Assembly (NCBI GenBank): GCA_009602735.1
Contig: WELA01003891.1
Location: forward strand, 180,500 to 244,499
DNA length: 64,000 bases
Direction of reading: 5' to 3'
Origin: Mesotaenium endlicherianum
Lineage: Eukaryota > Streptophyta > Zygnematophyceae > Zygnematales > Mesotaeniaceae
Shown piece after piece: positions 40,697 through 52,030 of this stretch. Position 1 is the first letter of the stretch, and every line of letters begins with the position of its first letter. The notes under the pieces were generated by a model, which saw only the letters and a program-made list of their open reading frames with translations, made no database searches and was not told the DNA's origin. Both the position numbers and the translations under genes were made by a program.

Positions 40697-42183
40697 TCAA
40701 ATTGACAGGTACATATACCGGCATCCCAAAAGGATGTTGCATGACATGAGCCAAGGGCACATGCCTCTCTGCGAGGGAGATGTTGGCAGGCCTCTCGCTA
40801 TTTCTCTAGCAGCCCTCCTGTCTGCCCTGTCTGACTGGGTCTCCGTTCCTGCAGATGGGCTCTGTCCTCTGGCAGTTCCCAGCCAATTGATATCTTCCTC
40901 TTCAGCGAGCTGATGCATGGCCAATCCAGTCTTCTCCCTTACAGGGAATGTGGCAGGTGTCAGGATCACAGCGGGGCTAGTGTCCTCCTCCTCGTCTTCC
41001 TCTTCTTCTTCCTCTGACCCCTCCTCCTCTCCTTCCCGTGGTTCCTCTGAGACTGCTGGGGTCTCTTCTGTTAGCTGCTCCAGCTCTTTCCGAGAAAAAG
41101 AATATCCCACTGACCTTCCCCATTTGGGTGCTGGTGGAAGCTGTTGAGTTCGGACCGCATACAGGTTCTTTTCTCTCTGCTTGCTTGCCCATTTGGCATA
41201 GGCATGCTTCCCTTTAGAGAATGACTCACGGGCCCTGCTCCTGTCCTCCTGCATTTCTTCGCTCATGCAGTCTCTTACTCCATCCAGTCTTGGGTCCCAG
41301 GCTGCAATATGAGGAGGCAACACTATGTTCCCCTGTAGGTCCGTTAGGAAGTCTTCCTCCCTTGCCTGTCATTTTGCTGGTCCCTCATGTTGATGGTCAT
41401 CCACTGCCAATCGGTGGGCTTTGGAAGAAGGCAGGGTTTGTCCTTTTCAGAGTACAAGGGTACCAGTGCCCTGCAAAGTCCAGCTGACTGGTTTCCCTCG
41501 CCAAAAATTCCCAGCTTCTTCTCTCCACCTCATTGTACATGGCCTTGAACTTGTTATGGGATGTAGAGTTCTTAAAGTTGTCCGCGTCCATAGGGATCAT
41601 CTTGATGACCCTATCTTTTCCCCAGATACCCGGAATTGATACAGTTATACTGCTTCACCTGGGCCATTGCCTTGGCCTCTCTAACCGTATATCCTACCAT
41701 CCTGGCATAATCGTGGTAGAGGAGGAGTCCTGTGCTGACCTCTATATACTTGTCACAGTTTTCAGATGTCTCCCCTTCCCTCTGCAAGATGTCCTGCTGT
41801 GCCTCACTGCGACTTCTCTAGGCATACTTGAAGGCCTCCTCCAGTAGATCAAAGCTCTTGCCCAGCACTGTGTAGCGGTAGCTGCTGATTCTCCTCTGTT
41901 CTTCTTCTTCAGCCTGCTGCTTCCGCCTCTCCTCAGCTTGCCTCTCCTCTTCCGCCTTCTTGGCCTCCTCTGCAGCTTTTCTGTCCAGTTCTTCCTGCCT
42001 CAACCTGGCTTGTTCCTCCTCCTCCTTCTTTGTCTGTGCCTCTCGCTGTTGTTGGAGTCGTTGTGATTCCCGAGCGGAGATGGAGGATGATTCGATGTCG
42101 CTACGGAAGTGCAAGTATTTTGCATGTGCCTCTTCCACTCTTCTCTTCCTCTTAAGTTCCGACTTCTGAGTCCTCCTGCTCAA
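40697..42183 (-). pseudogene. Family B accessory ORF, broken copy
   Basis: Three frame pieces (42183-41818, 41600-41397, 41323-40697) cover the start, coiled coil, middle and acidic/basic C-terminal half. Frameshifts lie near 41370 and 41640, and a stop lies at 41818. The KRKRR patch is conserved. Confidence 0.85.
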
Positions 42184-42336
42184 TCATTAACATGATGCAG
42201 TCTGTGAAGTCATGGTACCTTGCCGTTACTGAGTGTCCGTGGTGAAGAAGAACGTGACAGGGAGAGTCCTTAGTGTGTAGTACCTTGTGTGAGTGAGTAT
42301 AAGAGAAAATTGAGTTAGAGAGAAAAAGTGGATATG

Positions 42337-43051
42337 TGTAATGAATCAGTATATTGGTAGATATAATATTCACTTAAATATAATAGTTAATTAAGTTCCA
42401 CCTGCTGAACTCTAGTTAATAATCACTCTGCTAGACACATATTTAATATCACTTTAATGACTCAGCCGGAAGAAGCAGGCTGAAGTCAACTTAAGTCAGC
42501 TTGCTGACACATTCTTTGACAGCCAGCTGACTAAAGTACTCGGTAGCAGCCTCGATATGCATCTAAGTGTGATATGCGAGATGAATGGCTAGATTACATC
42601 CCTATGATGGATTGCAATTCGGGATGATGGGAGATGGCGGTGGATTTGGTTAACCGAGGTCCTACCAACGTGGTTAACTCCCGGGTAGGCGGTGCCATCG
42701 TACTGGCCATTGAACAGTAAACTCATTCCATGTACATATGCTAGGCATTGCTCTCGAGTTCGGCATTCGGAAACGAGGTCAACTCTCTTGTACAGCTCAC
42801 TGAGAGAGAGATCTGAATCCAAGGCGAGAAGCCATTGATATGCACTGTCTTCTAATCTTGCTTATGTATGAGTTTACTGATCGCATTACTGATGCTAGTT
42901 TACTTGCATTTGACTTGCGAAGTGTTGTCTACTGCTTGTGTGTTGTCCTTCGCTGTTTAATCTATTTACAGCAAATACCATAAAGATTACTTGCTGATAT
43001 AAAGATCTTCATTAATTTTTAATCGTCTATTTGGTAAGTCGATTCATTTCA
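42337..43051 (+). repeat. Solo family B LTR inside B copy 3
   Basis: It reads TGTAATGAATC to GATTCATTTCA, the LTR sense orientation on the plus strand and so opposite to its host. The flanks ATATG and GTATG are a 5-bp target duplication with one change. No internal sequence remains, so it probably arose by LTR-LTR recombination. Confidence 0.88.
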
Positions 43052-43269
43052 GTATGAGCGTAGGTTGAGTGTGTAGAATGGTTATAAAATTCGCCTGGCT
43101 GATCCCGATACGGAACGCACTCCCTCCAACTTAATTTTAAAGGTGGGCTGCCTATCACGACTGTCACTATCTGTCACTAACTGTCACATTCCCCTCCAAC
43201 TTATATGGAGACAGGACCTCCTGTCACCTGTCCATGTCCACTGAAATGACAGTTAGGGAGGGGTGCCAG

Positions 43270-45291
43270 TCGCTCGAAGGTGGTACCGTTTCAACGCCCC
43301 TTTGGCATTGGTCAGCTGGTCTTTAAATTCCCAAGTGTCCCCAGAGGCATCGTAACCCTTCCATCTGACCAGGTACTTCATGACATATTTAGATAATCGA
43401 CGGACAGAGCGAGCGTCTAGAATCTCCTCGACCTCATATTCCTCAAGGTCACCATCCTGGACAGCGGGGACCGGTCCCGGTTGGACAGGTTATCGACCTG
43501 TGAACACTGTGTCACCTTTAATGTATGGTTTGAGGAAGGAGACATTGAAGACTGGGTGACCCTTGTATTCTGCTGCCATGTTCAGTTTGTAAGCATTCTG
43601 ACCGACATAGCGCACCACCGAATATGGACCGACCCAGACAGGACCTAGCTTTTTCTTGACCACACCCAGCAGGTACAGGTGTTGAGAATGCAGTTTGACC
43701 AAATTGCCCTTAGAAAATGTCAATTCTCGACGGTGCTGATTAGCGTATTTTTGTTGGTTGTCCTGGGCTTTGTGCAGGTTCTGTTGGACTCCTGACAGGG
43801 TGTTAGCGAACTCCCGGGTTAATTGAAGGATGACCGAATTGTCAATTTCCTCAGGGTAAGTTAAAGACTCCCCTAGTACATCTAAAGGAGACTTAGGGAC
43901 TCTACCCAGGCTCAGTTCAAAAGGAGTCTTGCCGGTTGACGCGTGCACCGCACTGTTGCCCGCAAGCTGGATTTGAGTCAATAGGTCATCCCAATTGTCT
44001 TGTTTTTTGTTAATATATGCTCTCAGCACCTCTTGCAGAACTCGGTTAGTTCTTTCAGTCTGCCCATCAGTCTGAGGGTGGTTTGCTGTGCTGAGCAGCT
44101 GTTTGACTCCCATTAACCCCATTAAAGCACTCCAGAACTTAGAGGTAAATTTTGAGTATCTGTCTGAGATTATATTAGAGGGTAGCCCATGTTGGCATAC
44201 TACATGGTTGTGGAACTATCTCGTTGTTTCGAGTGCAGTTACTTTGACAGGTGTGGGAATGAAAATGACCACTTTTGTCAGTTTATCCACGACTACCAGG
44301 ATCGAATCATGCCCATTGGCAGTTGGTGGCAGTGTTACCACCCAGTCCATGGATATTGGTTCCCAACGTCCAGCTGGGATGGGCAGTGGTTGTAAGAGGC
44401 CCTTTGGTGGTGTGTGCCTAGACTTATTCCTTTGACACTGGTCACAGGACTTAACATATTTCAAGACCTCCCGAGGTAATCCCTCCCAATGATAATGTTT
44501 TGCCAGTTTGCCAACAATTTTGGCCTGCCCCAAATGCCCACCTAGTAAATTGTCATGTGCTTGACTCAGTAAAAGGGACCTTATTTCCAAGTTATTAGGA
44601 ATGACCAGCTTCAGCCTGCCTGAAGTGGTTTCAGCCACCCAGACCCTCCCTTAAGCTTATACTCGAGTGCAGTAGGAAGACACACACTATCAGTGGGGCT
44701 GGGCTCAAATGTTGGGTCAAAAAGGTAGGCTTTCCTAAGTTGTTCAAGGAAGGACTTTTTCACCTTTAGTGAAGTGAGTGCACAAAGGACTTCATCTATA
44801 GCATGCAGACTAAAGTTCCTTTCTTGCAAGTCAGGTCTTCTACAGAGTGTATCAGCAAGATTCAGCTTTCCGGGTTTGTAGTCAATCTGGACTTGAAACT
44901 GCTCCAGCATCTGGCTCCACCGATTTTCCCTCCTCGACAGCTTGGACTTCTTATGAAAGTGAGTCAGAGCTAGATGAGCTGTAATCACCTTAAAAGATTT
45001 ACCATGTAAGTCTGCTCTCCATTGTTTGAGCACATGAATGATACCTAGCAGCTCTTTGTCATGCACTGAGTAATTAATCTTAGCTGGATTAAATTTCATC
45101 GACTCATACAACACAGGATGCCACTCCTACAGTACCTTACCATCTTTTGTGGTTTTGTCAGCAGGCTACAACAAAATAGCACCTATGGCAAAGTCAGAGG
45201 CATCAGTAACAACCTGCACAGGTTTGTTGGGGTCATACACGGCTAGCACTGGGGCAAAACAAAGAGCATCTTTAAGGATCTAGAAGGCAGC
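43270..45291 (-). pseudogene. B copy 3 RNase H, integrase and chromodomain
   Basis: 45114-44611: RNase H tail. 44638-44216: HHCC finger (HDNLLGGHLGQ, CDQCQRNK) and start of core (MDWVVTLPP). 44122-43490: core end (HPQTDGQTERTNR) and C-terminal domain. Codons to ~43270 encode a chromodomain (WKGY) in a shifted frame. The RT-side end meets the A LTR at 45292. Confidence 0.85.
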
Positions 45292-45794
45292 TGTAGTGAT
45301 TTGAGTTATTATACATTAGTTTGCATATATTTTAATGTTTTCAAATATATTTGAAGTAGTATGGTGTGGAGTCAAGTGTGAATAGGTACTCTAGTAACTT
45401 GGTTCATGTCCTTTGAACCTTCCAAGGCATTTTCAAAGTTAGAGGAAAGACCTAGAAGAACTCCATGTGGCAAAAGTCAGATGTGCCATTTTTAGGTCAA
45501 AAGGACATGTGTACATTATTCTAGAAAGAGGTGGCAAGTTTTGGGATGTGTTGGGTGCCAACACATCAACATACACCTTCCTAGAAATTACTTATGTAGC
45601 AAGTATATAAACAAGAGCTAGAACATAGAAAGACATTCCAGAATCACTCTTGTACTTGCCAAAATCCAGAAATATATTAACTTTCAAGAAGCCATCTCTC
45701 TTTCAAGAAGCTACCACTTGTGTTCAAAGATCCTTGTCTTGAATAGATAAAGTATTCTGTTTTACTAAGTACTTTATCTATCTGTTTCACTACA
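45292..45794 (+). repeat. 5' LTR of family A element
   Basis: TGTAGTGA to TCACTACA, with 8-bp terminal inverted repeats. A 12-bp perfect inverted repeat (45743-45754 with 45770-45781) lies near the end. Confidence 0.96.
45604..45610 (+). promoter_or_regulatory. TATA box of the family A LTR promoter
   Basis: TATATAA lies ~190 bp before the LTR end, a usual place for the U3/R promoter. The same motif is in the 3' LTR at 51840-51846. Confidence 0.6.
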
Positions 45795-45795
45795 G

Positions 45796-45807
45796 TGGTA
45801 TCGGAGC
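45796..45807 (+). other. Primer binding site of family A element
   Basis: TGGTATCGGAGC one base after the LTR fits initiator Met-tRNA. Confidence 0.85.
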
Positions 45808-45831
45808 TAGGCACTTTGGTAGCACAAGAAG

Positions 45832-47112
45832 ATGGCCGATCCTCAAGACCAACAGCAAGCTTTCGAAGGAAGCCCTTCCTCTCCAAGACACCCTCCTCCA
45901 GCGCCGATGGGAGAGCCCACTCAAGAAAATCTGCAACAACAAGAAGCACCACAAGGAGGAGCACACCCTCCTCCAGCGTCGATGGGAGAGCCTACTCAAG
46001 GAAATCTCCAACAACAAGAAGCACCACAAGGAGGAGCACCGTCAAATCCCGTGGCAGCCGCTATAGCAAAGTTGACCCCACCACAAGGAGTTCCCGCAAA
46101 TGAGTGGGCAGCCTTCCTAATGACCGTCCACAACCAAGTGGGCTTGGCCACCTATGAAGCAACCGTGCAAGCGTCAAGAGAAGCTATGGCTGCCATGGTT
46201 GCCCCTATTGCGAGCAATGCTCAAAATCCAGCCCCGGCTCAAGCGCCTCCACAAGAGCCAACGAGAGCAAGGAAACTCATCAAGCCCGGCAAACCCGACA
46301 CTTTCAACCCCGGGAAAGGTGCCAACCTGAATTTATGGCTCTACCAAGTGGAGACGTACCTCGCATTCCTTGAAGTACCCGAGGAGGACTACGTTCCCTT
46401 TGCCGTTACCTTACTTAGAGGAGCAGCAACATCATGGTGGCGTAACTATCAAGCGGCTATATATCAAGCTATGGCGCACCCCATGCTCGGCCAAGAGCCC
46501 CCACCATCATATGCAAGATGGGCAGATTTTCGTGAGGCCCTCAAGAAGCAATTCATGCCCATCAATGCGGAGAAGATTGCCCGAGGAAAGCTCCACCATC
46601 TCAAGCAAACGACGTCCGTTCAAGAGTATACATCCAGATTTCACGCCCTCACTCTTGAGATCCCCAACATGTCTCTCGAGGAGAAGATTGACCGCTACAT
46701 CTTTGGCCTCAAACCCAAGGTGGCAAAGGAAGTGGAGTTACGCGACTTGACGGACTTCTCAAAGATCATTGAAGTGGCCCAAAAGGTGGATACCTTGGAT
46801 TTCAAGCACTCCGTGCCTTCATCTTCACGGGTACCGACGACGCGGGTGTACGCAGCCCCTTCCACATCCGAATCTGGACCCACACCCATGGAAATCGGAG
46901 TTATTAAAAGGGACCCCGCGGCTGCCCGGAAGAGTGGAAGACCCTCCAATGACACTTATGATGCAAGAAACCAGCAAGGAGTGAAAGCAAGACTCTCCCC
47001 GGCTGAAAAAGAAGCTCTCATGACGGCTGGACTATGCTTTTATTGCAAGGAAAAGGGCCATCGTGCACTTTCATGCCCCAAAAAGTTGTCAAAAAACGGA
47101 CAGCGCCGGTAG
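45832..47112 (+). CDS. Family A gag (426 aa)
   Basis: The ATG lies 25 nt after the PBS. The N-terminal ~70 residues hold two copies of a ~26-residue Pro/Gln-rich repeat ([16 protein letters not shown]). The capsid domain lies at ~150-290 ([39 protein letters not shown]). The CCHC knuckle CFYCKEKGH-x4-C is near residue 402-415. The stop at 47110 follows the frameshift heptamer by 12 nt. Pol overlaps in the -1 frame. Confidence 0.95.
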   Translation: MADPQDQQQAFEGSPSSPRHPPPAPMGEPTQENLQQQEAPQGGAHPPPASMGEPTQGNLQQQEAPQGGAPSNPVAAAIAKLTPPQGVPANEWAAFLMTVHNQVGLATYEATVQASREAMAAMVAPIASNAQNPAPAQAPPQEPTRARKLIKPGKPDTFNPGKGANLNLWLYQVETYLAFLEVPEEDYVPFAVTLLRGAATSWWRNYQAAIYQAMAHPMLGQEPPPSYARWADFREALKKQFMPINAEKIARGKLHHLKQTTSVQEYTSRFHALTLEIPNMSLEEKIDRYIFGLKPKVAKEVELRDLTDFSKIIEVAQKVDTLDFKHSVPSSSRVPTTRVYAAPSTSESGPTPMEIGVIKRDPAAARKSGRPSNDTYDARNQQGVKARLSPAEKEALMTAGLCFYCKEKGHRALSCPKKLSKNGQRR

Positions 47113-50100
47113 GCCAGGAGCCTACCACCCCAAGACCCACTTCACGAGAAGGCAACACGCCAAGTGAGGTGGAGACCCCCGTTGAAGACGACGTTCCAGC
47201 CCCAATGAGTTTGAGAGGTTACCTTGGAGGAGAGAAGGTCCACATCTTGGTGGATAGCGGAGCTCAAGGCAACTTCATTGCTGCAGATTTTGCCACCAAG
47301 CACGGTATTACTATGCGAACTCTTGACCACGACGAGGAGATTATGATGCCCGATGGATTCTCCTATACTACCCCTTCCAAGAAGACGTACCCCTTGGCAC
47401 TCTCTATCAAGTCCTTCAAGGGTAGAGTAGTGTTCTCCCTCATGCAATTGGGCAAGTACGACGTCATCCTAGGGACGCCTTGGTTGACCAAGCACAACCC
47501 CCAAGTTGATTGGAGGACCGGTACTATCAAGATCAAGAATGACATCACTTCAAGAATCTGTATTTTGCGCGCAATCCAGAATATCCAGACCCAAGACATC
47601 CAGAAGCCGGCACACGAGATACTATTGTCCGCCCTCCAACTCAAGAGACTTGTGAGGAAGGGACACGAGCTTCTTTTGGCCTTGATCACGCCAAAAGACA
47701 TCAAGAAAGACATCGAGAGTCAAGAAGGCAGCCCCGTTCCCAAGGAGATACAAGAAGTCTTTGAGGACTACAAAGAAGTGTTCTCCCCGGAATTGCCCAA
47801 GGGCCTACCCCCCAAAAGATTCGTAGACCACAAGATAGAGTTGGAGCCCGGAAGCAAGCCCATCTCTCGGCCTACGTTCAAAATGTCATACACGGAGCTA
47901 GACGAAGTCAAGAAGCAAATCAAGGAGCTACTGGAGCATGGCTTCATTCGACCTAGCAAGTCGCCATTTGGAGCCCCGGTGCTATTTGTCAAGAAGAAAG
48001 ATGGTACCTTGAGGATGTGTGTGGACTATCGCGCCCTCAACAAGATCACCATCAAGAATCGATACCCGCTGCCGCGCATGGATGAGCTCATGGACCGGCT
48101 GGTTGGAGCCAAGTACTTCACGAAGATTGACTTACGGAGCGGCTACCACCAGATTCGCATCGCAGAACCGGACATAGAGAAGACGGCATTCAGGACAAGA
48201 TATGGACATTTTGAGTTCATGGTCCTGCCATTTGGACTCACCAACGCGCCAGCAACTTTCATGACTATGATGAACACCATATTTCAGCCCATGTTGGACA
48301 GATTTGTGGTGGTATTCATCGATGACATCCTTATCTACAGCAAGACCCTTGAAGAGCATGCGAGACACTTGAAAGAAGTCCTTGAAGTATTGAAGCAAAA
48401 CAAGCTGTTTGCGAAGGAGTCAAAATGCGAGTTTGCCAAACAAGAAGTGGAGTTCCTAGGTCTCCACGTGACTGCTGATGGCATCAAGATAGACCCCAAG
48501 AAGACCACGGTGGTGGAGGAATGGCCAACCCCCACGACCAAGAAAGAACTCCAGTCATTCTTGGGATTTGCCAATTGGTACAGAAAATTCATCCAAGGCT
48601 TCTCGCACATAGCAGCCCCCCTGACAGATCTACTCAAGAAGGACAGGCTATATACATGGACCGAGAAAGAGGAAGAGGCATTTCAAGAGTTAAAGCGAAG
48701 ATTGACCACATCCCCGGTGCTCACACTCCCAAGTCCAAACCCAGATTGGCCCTTCCACGTCATCACCGATGCATCTTCCTATGCAATAGGAGCAATCCTG
48801 CTTCAAGACCAAGGCAAGGGACTGCAGCCCATCGCCTACGAGTCAAGGAAGCTAAATCCAGCCGAGCAAAATTATACAACCACGGAGCGAGAGGCATTGG
48901 CGATTGTACATGCCTTGAAGGTTTGGCGCTGCTACGTTGAAGGACGCAAAGTACTGGTCACCACGGACCACGAGGCGTTAAAGCACCTCCAGACGCAGCC
49001 GTATCTCTCAAGGAGACAAGCAAGATGGAGCGGATACTTGCAACAATACAACATCACGATTCAGTACCAGCCCGGCAAGACAAACCCGGCTGACCCCCTC
49101 TCAAGACTGCAATTAAATGCAGTGATGGTATCCCTGAAGACAGATCTGGAAGCTCGATTTTCAGCCGCCTATGAAAGAGACCCTTACTACAAGAACGGAG
49201 AAGCAGCCTTGGACCCATGCAAGAAGCAAGAAGGCAATTATTGGGTGAGGCAAGATACGGGCCAGAGATGTGTTCCTAATGACTTAGACCTCCGGCTCTT
49301 GCTTCTACGAGAAGCACACGACAACCCTCTTGGAGGACACTTTGGAATCCTAAGGACCACGGGCGTTCTAGCTAGGACTTATTGTTGGCCAGGCATGTCT
49401 AAGCAAGTCAAGGAGTACTGCAGGAGCTGTGACACATGCCAAAGAATCAAGCCATCATCGCAAAAGGCGGGAGGACTCCTCCAACCACTACCAATCCCCG
49501 AAAGACAATGGACGGACATCTCAATGGACCTTATCGTGGACTTGCCCGTGACACCTCGAGGCCATAATGCAATACTCACGGTGGTGGACAGACTTACCAA
49601 GATGGCTCATTTTATTCCCACGACGACTAAGGCTACAGCACCACAACTTGCAAGACTCATCTTTGACAACATCTTCCGACTCCATGGACTACCATCAAGA
49701 ATTGTGTCAGATAGAGATCCAAGATTCACAAGCCATTTCTGGAAAAATCTCTTCAAGAACTTGGGTACATCGCTGGATATGTCTACTGCCTACCACCCAC
49801 AATCAGATGGGCAAACCGAGCGTATGAATCGTACCCTAAAGACCTCTCTAAAGGCCTACGTGTCTACCCTCGAGCAAGACTGGGACATGTACTTGACCCC
49901 CCTCGAGTTTGCCTACAACAACACAACGCAAGCCTCTACCCAAGAGTCCCCATTCTTCCTCAACTATGGCTTCCATCCGACCACGCCACTGAGCTTCACG
50001 GCTGGCCATGATGAAGTACCTGCAGCCACAGATTTTATGGAGACATTAGAAGCAGCCCTTACAGCAGCGAAGAAAGCTCTACAACACGCGCAAGATGCTC

Positions 50101-50555
50101 AAGCAAGAGTGGCGAACAGCTCCAGAAGAGAAATTACGTACAGAGTGGGTGACAACGTGTTACTATCATCCAAGAACATTTCCCTGAACAACAGGCCTGC
50201 CGGCAGCAAGTTCTCTCCCAAGTATTTGGGACCCTTCAAGATTATCCAGCAAGTCAACCCCGTTGCTTTCAAGCTAGAACTTCCCCAGACTATGCACATC
50301 GACCCCGTATTCCACTCTTCCCACTCTTCCACCGCTTCCCTCTTCAAGCCGTATGTGCAACCCGACAACAAGTTCCCAGGACGTGTGACTACCCCACCAG
50401 TCCCAACAATAGTGGATGATCATTTGGAGTATGAAGTGGAAGACATAGTGGCTATGAGAAATTTCAGGAGACAGCAGCAATACTTGATCAAGTGGAAAGG
50501 ATATCCAGATTCGGAGAATAGTTGGGTGGCGGCGCACTACCTTGACAAAGTTTAA
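47034..50555 (+). CDS. Family A pol: protease, RT, RNase H, integrase, chromodomain
   Basis: Translated by frameshift from about 47097, so the Met at 47034 is not a real start. Protease DSG at residues ~74-76 of the open frame. RT catalytic FIDD near 430. RNase H TDHEAL. Integrase HHCC finger ~762-806, then the DDE core from ~831 ([23 protein letters not shown]). Chromodomain ~1131-1170. Compared with the copy at 13168-16833 it has an 18-nt in-frame insertion (HSSHSSTA region, ~50312-50335). It ends at a TAA (50553-50555) where the other copy has a Gln codon, losing ~50 basic residues after the chromodomain. Confidence 0.95.
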   Translation: MLLLQGKGPSCTFMPQKVVKKRTAPVGQEPTTPRPTSREGNTPSEVETPVEDDVPAPMSLRGYLGGEKVHILVDSGAQGNFIAADFATKHGITMRTLDHDEEIMMPDGFSYTTPSKKTYPLALSIKSFKGRVVFSLMQLGKYDVILGTPWLTKHNPQVDWRTGTIKIKNDITSRICILRAIQNIQTQDIQKPAHEILLSALQLKRLVRKGHELLLALITPKDIKKDIESQEGSPVPKEIQEVFEDYKEVFSPELPKGLPPKRFVDHKIELEPGSKPISRPTFKMSYTELDEVKKQIKELLEHGFIRPSKSPFGAPVLFVKKKDGTLRMCVDYRALNKITIKNRYPLPRMDELMDRLVGAKYFTKIDLRSGYHQIRIAEPDIEKTAFRTRYGHFEFMVLPFGLTNAPATFMTMMNTIFQPMLDRFVVVFIDDILIYSKTLEEHARHLKEVLEVLKQNKLFAKESKCEFAKQEVEFLGLHVTADGIKIDPKKTTVVEEWPTPTTKKELQSFLGFANWYRKFIQGFSHIAAPLTDLLKKDRLYTWTEKEEEAFQELKRRLTTSPVLTLPSPNPDWPFHVITDASSYAIGAILLQDQGKGLQPIAYESRKLNPAEQNYTTTEREALAIVHALKVWRCYVEGRKVLVTTDHEALKHLQTQPYLSRRQARWSGYLQQYNITIQYQPGKTNPADPLSRLQLNAVMVSLKTDLEARFSAAYERDPYYKNGEAALDPCKKQEGNYWVRQDTGQRCVPNDLDLRLLLLREAHDNPLGGHFGILRTTGVLARTYCWPGMSKQVKEYCRSCDTCQRIKPSSQKAGGLLQPLPIPERQWTDISMDLIVDLPVTPRGHNAILTVVDRLTKMAHFIPTTTKATAPQLARLIFDNIFRLHGLPSRIVSDRDPRFTSHFWKNLFKNLGTSLDMSTAYHPQSDGQTERMNRTLKTSLKAYVSTLEQDWDMYLTPLEFAYNNTTQASTQESPFFLNYGFHPTTPLSFTAGHDEVPAATDFMETLEAALTAAKKALQHAQDAQARVANSSRREITYRVGDNVLLSSKNISLNNRPAGSKFSPKYLGPFKIIQQVNPVAFKLELPQTMHIDPVFHSSHSSTASLFKPYVQPDNKFPGRVTTPPVPTIVDDHLEYEVEDIVAMRNFRRQQQYLIKWKGYPDSENSWVAAHYLDKV
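47091..47097 (+). promoter_or_regulatory. -1 ribosomal frameshift slippery heptamer
   Basis: A_AAA_AAC in the gag frame (Ser-Lys-Asn codons), 12 nt before the gag stop and inside the gag/pol overlap. It fits the X_XXY_YYZ rule and gives entry to pol in the -1 frame. It is conserved at 16770-16776 (complement) and in the decayed copy near 56710. A downstream pseudoknot was not tested. Confidence 0.75.
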
Positions 50556-51527
50556 CGAAAGTTGAAGCGCTTCCATACCGCCAAACCCCAACTTGGACCA
50601 GCCCCAAGTCTCTCTACTAGAAGCCCAGAGACTTCATGGAGGCAGCCTGCCACCATCAAGAAGCAGCAGAAGACCCCTTGGAGGCAGCCTGCAAGAACAA
50701 GAAAGAGAAAAAAATGACATTAGACACTTTTCTCTTCTTGCAGTTTCTGGACAGAAAACTTAAACTGCTACTGGCAATAGGTCTCTTTCTAATAAATTCT
50801 GAAAATTTACCTGGCTGTAGTCCATGAGTAGCCGGTCATTTGGAGTCCAAGTTTGCTTAATTTGGAGCACTGGTGAGAGAGATATGATGCTCTACGTAGA
50901 AGGGGGTCAGGCTGCTGGCATTGTTAGGACAGAATATGCCTTCTGACATTGTGCCTTCCCCTGAACTTGGAATGCTCTGAAACTCAAGACTCTGGTAGAA
51001 CATCTTACAGCGCCCAGTTTGAGACTTAGTTTGCAGAATTTGGAGAAGTATAGAAGGACTTATGATTTTCAGAAGTTTCTGCACAGATTTGGAGGAGTGC
51101 CTACTCTCTCAGCTCTCAACGACACTCCAGACATGAGAATGCTCTCAAATTTGGTGACCCGGTAGAGTTCTCCGACGCGGTCCGTCTGGCACTCAAATTT
51201 CTAGATTTGGAGCAGTTCTGTGGCCGCTATGAATTTTTGAGTTTGTGGCAGATTCTAAGCCAACTTGTACAATTTTCTTTNGTTCGTGGCAGATTTTTGG
51301 CCAACTTGTATAATTTTCTCTATCATTAAGGAGTAGGCTAGCCAATAAGGTCACACCACCTACGACATTGCCTAGTCTACCTTACATGTGTAGCACCTGA
51401 CTTGGCGCCTTTGACTAGTCCTCTTCACATGTGTGGCATCTGACTTGAAACTGTTGACTAGTTTGCTCCACATGTGTAAGACCTGACTTGACGCGCCGAG
51501 ACGTCGCTTTTTCTATCGGGGGGGTGA
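50556..51527 (+). other. Family A 3' untranslated region and polypurine tract
   Basis: No gene supported. A single N at 51281 sits between two copies of GTGGCAGATT...CCAACTTGTA-type sequence. The tract GGGGGGGTGA (51518-51527) directly precedes the 3' LTR. Confidence 0.8.
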
Positions 51528-52030
51528 TGTAGTGATTTGAGTTATTATACATTAGTTTGCATATATTTTAATGTTTTCAAATATATTTGGAGTAGTATTG
51601 TGTGGAGTCAAGTGTGAATAGGTACTCTAGTAACTTGGTTCATGTCCTTTGAACCTTCCAAGGCATTTTCGAAGTTAGAGGAAAGACCTAGAAGAACTCC
51701 ATGTGGCAAAAGTCAGATGTGCCATTTTTAGGTCAAAAGGACATGTGTACATTATTCTAGAAAGAGGTGGCAAGTTTTGGGATGTGTTGGGTGCCAACAC
51801 ATCAACATACACCTTCCTAGAAATTACTTATGTAGCAAGTATATAAACAAGAGCTAGAACATAGAAAGACATTCCAGAATCACTCTTGTACTTGCCAAAA
51901 TCCAGAAATATATTAACTTTCAAGAAGCCATCTCTCTTTCAAGAAGCTACCACTTGTGTTCAAAGATCCTTGTCTTGAATAGATAAAGTATTCTGTTTTA
52001 CTAAGTACTTTATCTATCTGTTTCACTACA
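51528..52030 (+). repeat. 3' LTR of family A element
   Basis: 503 bp. It differs from the 5' LTR at about three positions that I could spot. Confidence 0.96.

Larger units (their letters stand above)
45292..52030 (+). mobile_element. Complete family A chromovirus-type LTR retrotransposon (6.74 kb)
   Basis: 503-bp LTRs at both ends with about three differences by eye, a PBS, gag, -1 frameshift signal, pol with chromodomain and a polypurine tract. Target duplication GCAGC at 45287-45291 and 52031-52035. The empty site exists in the B copy at ~33567. Pol is open almost to its end. It is the youngest insertion of the window by LTR identity and nesting. Confidence 0.96.
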
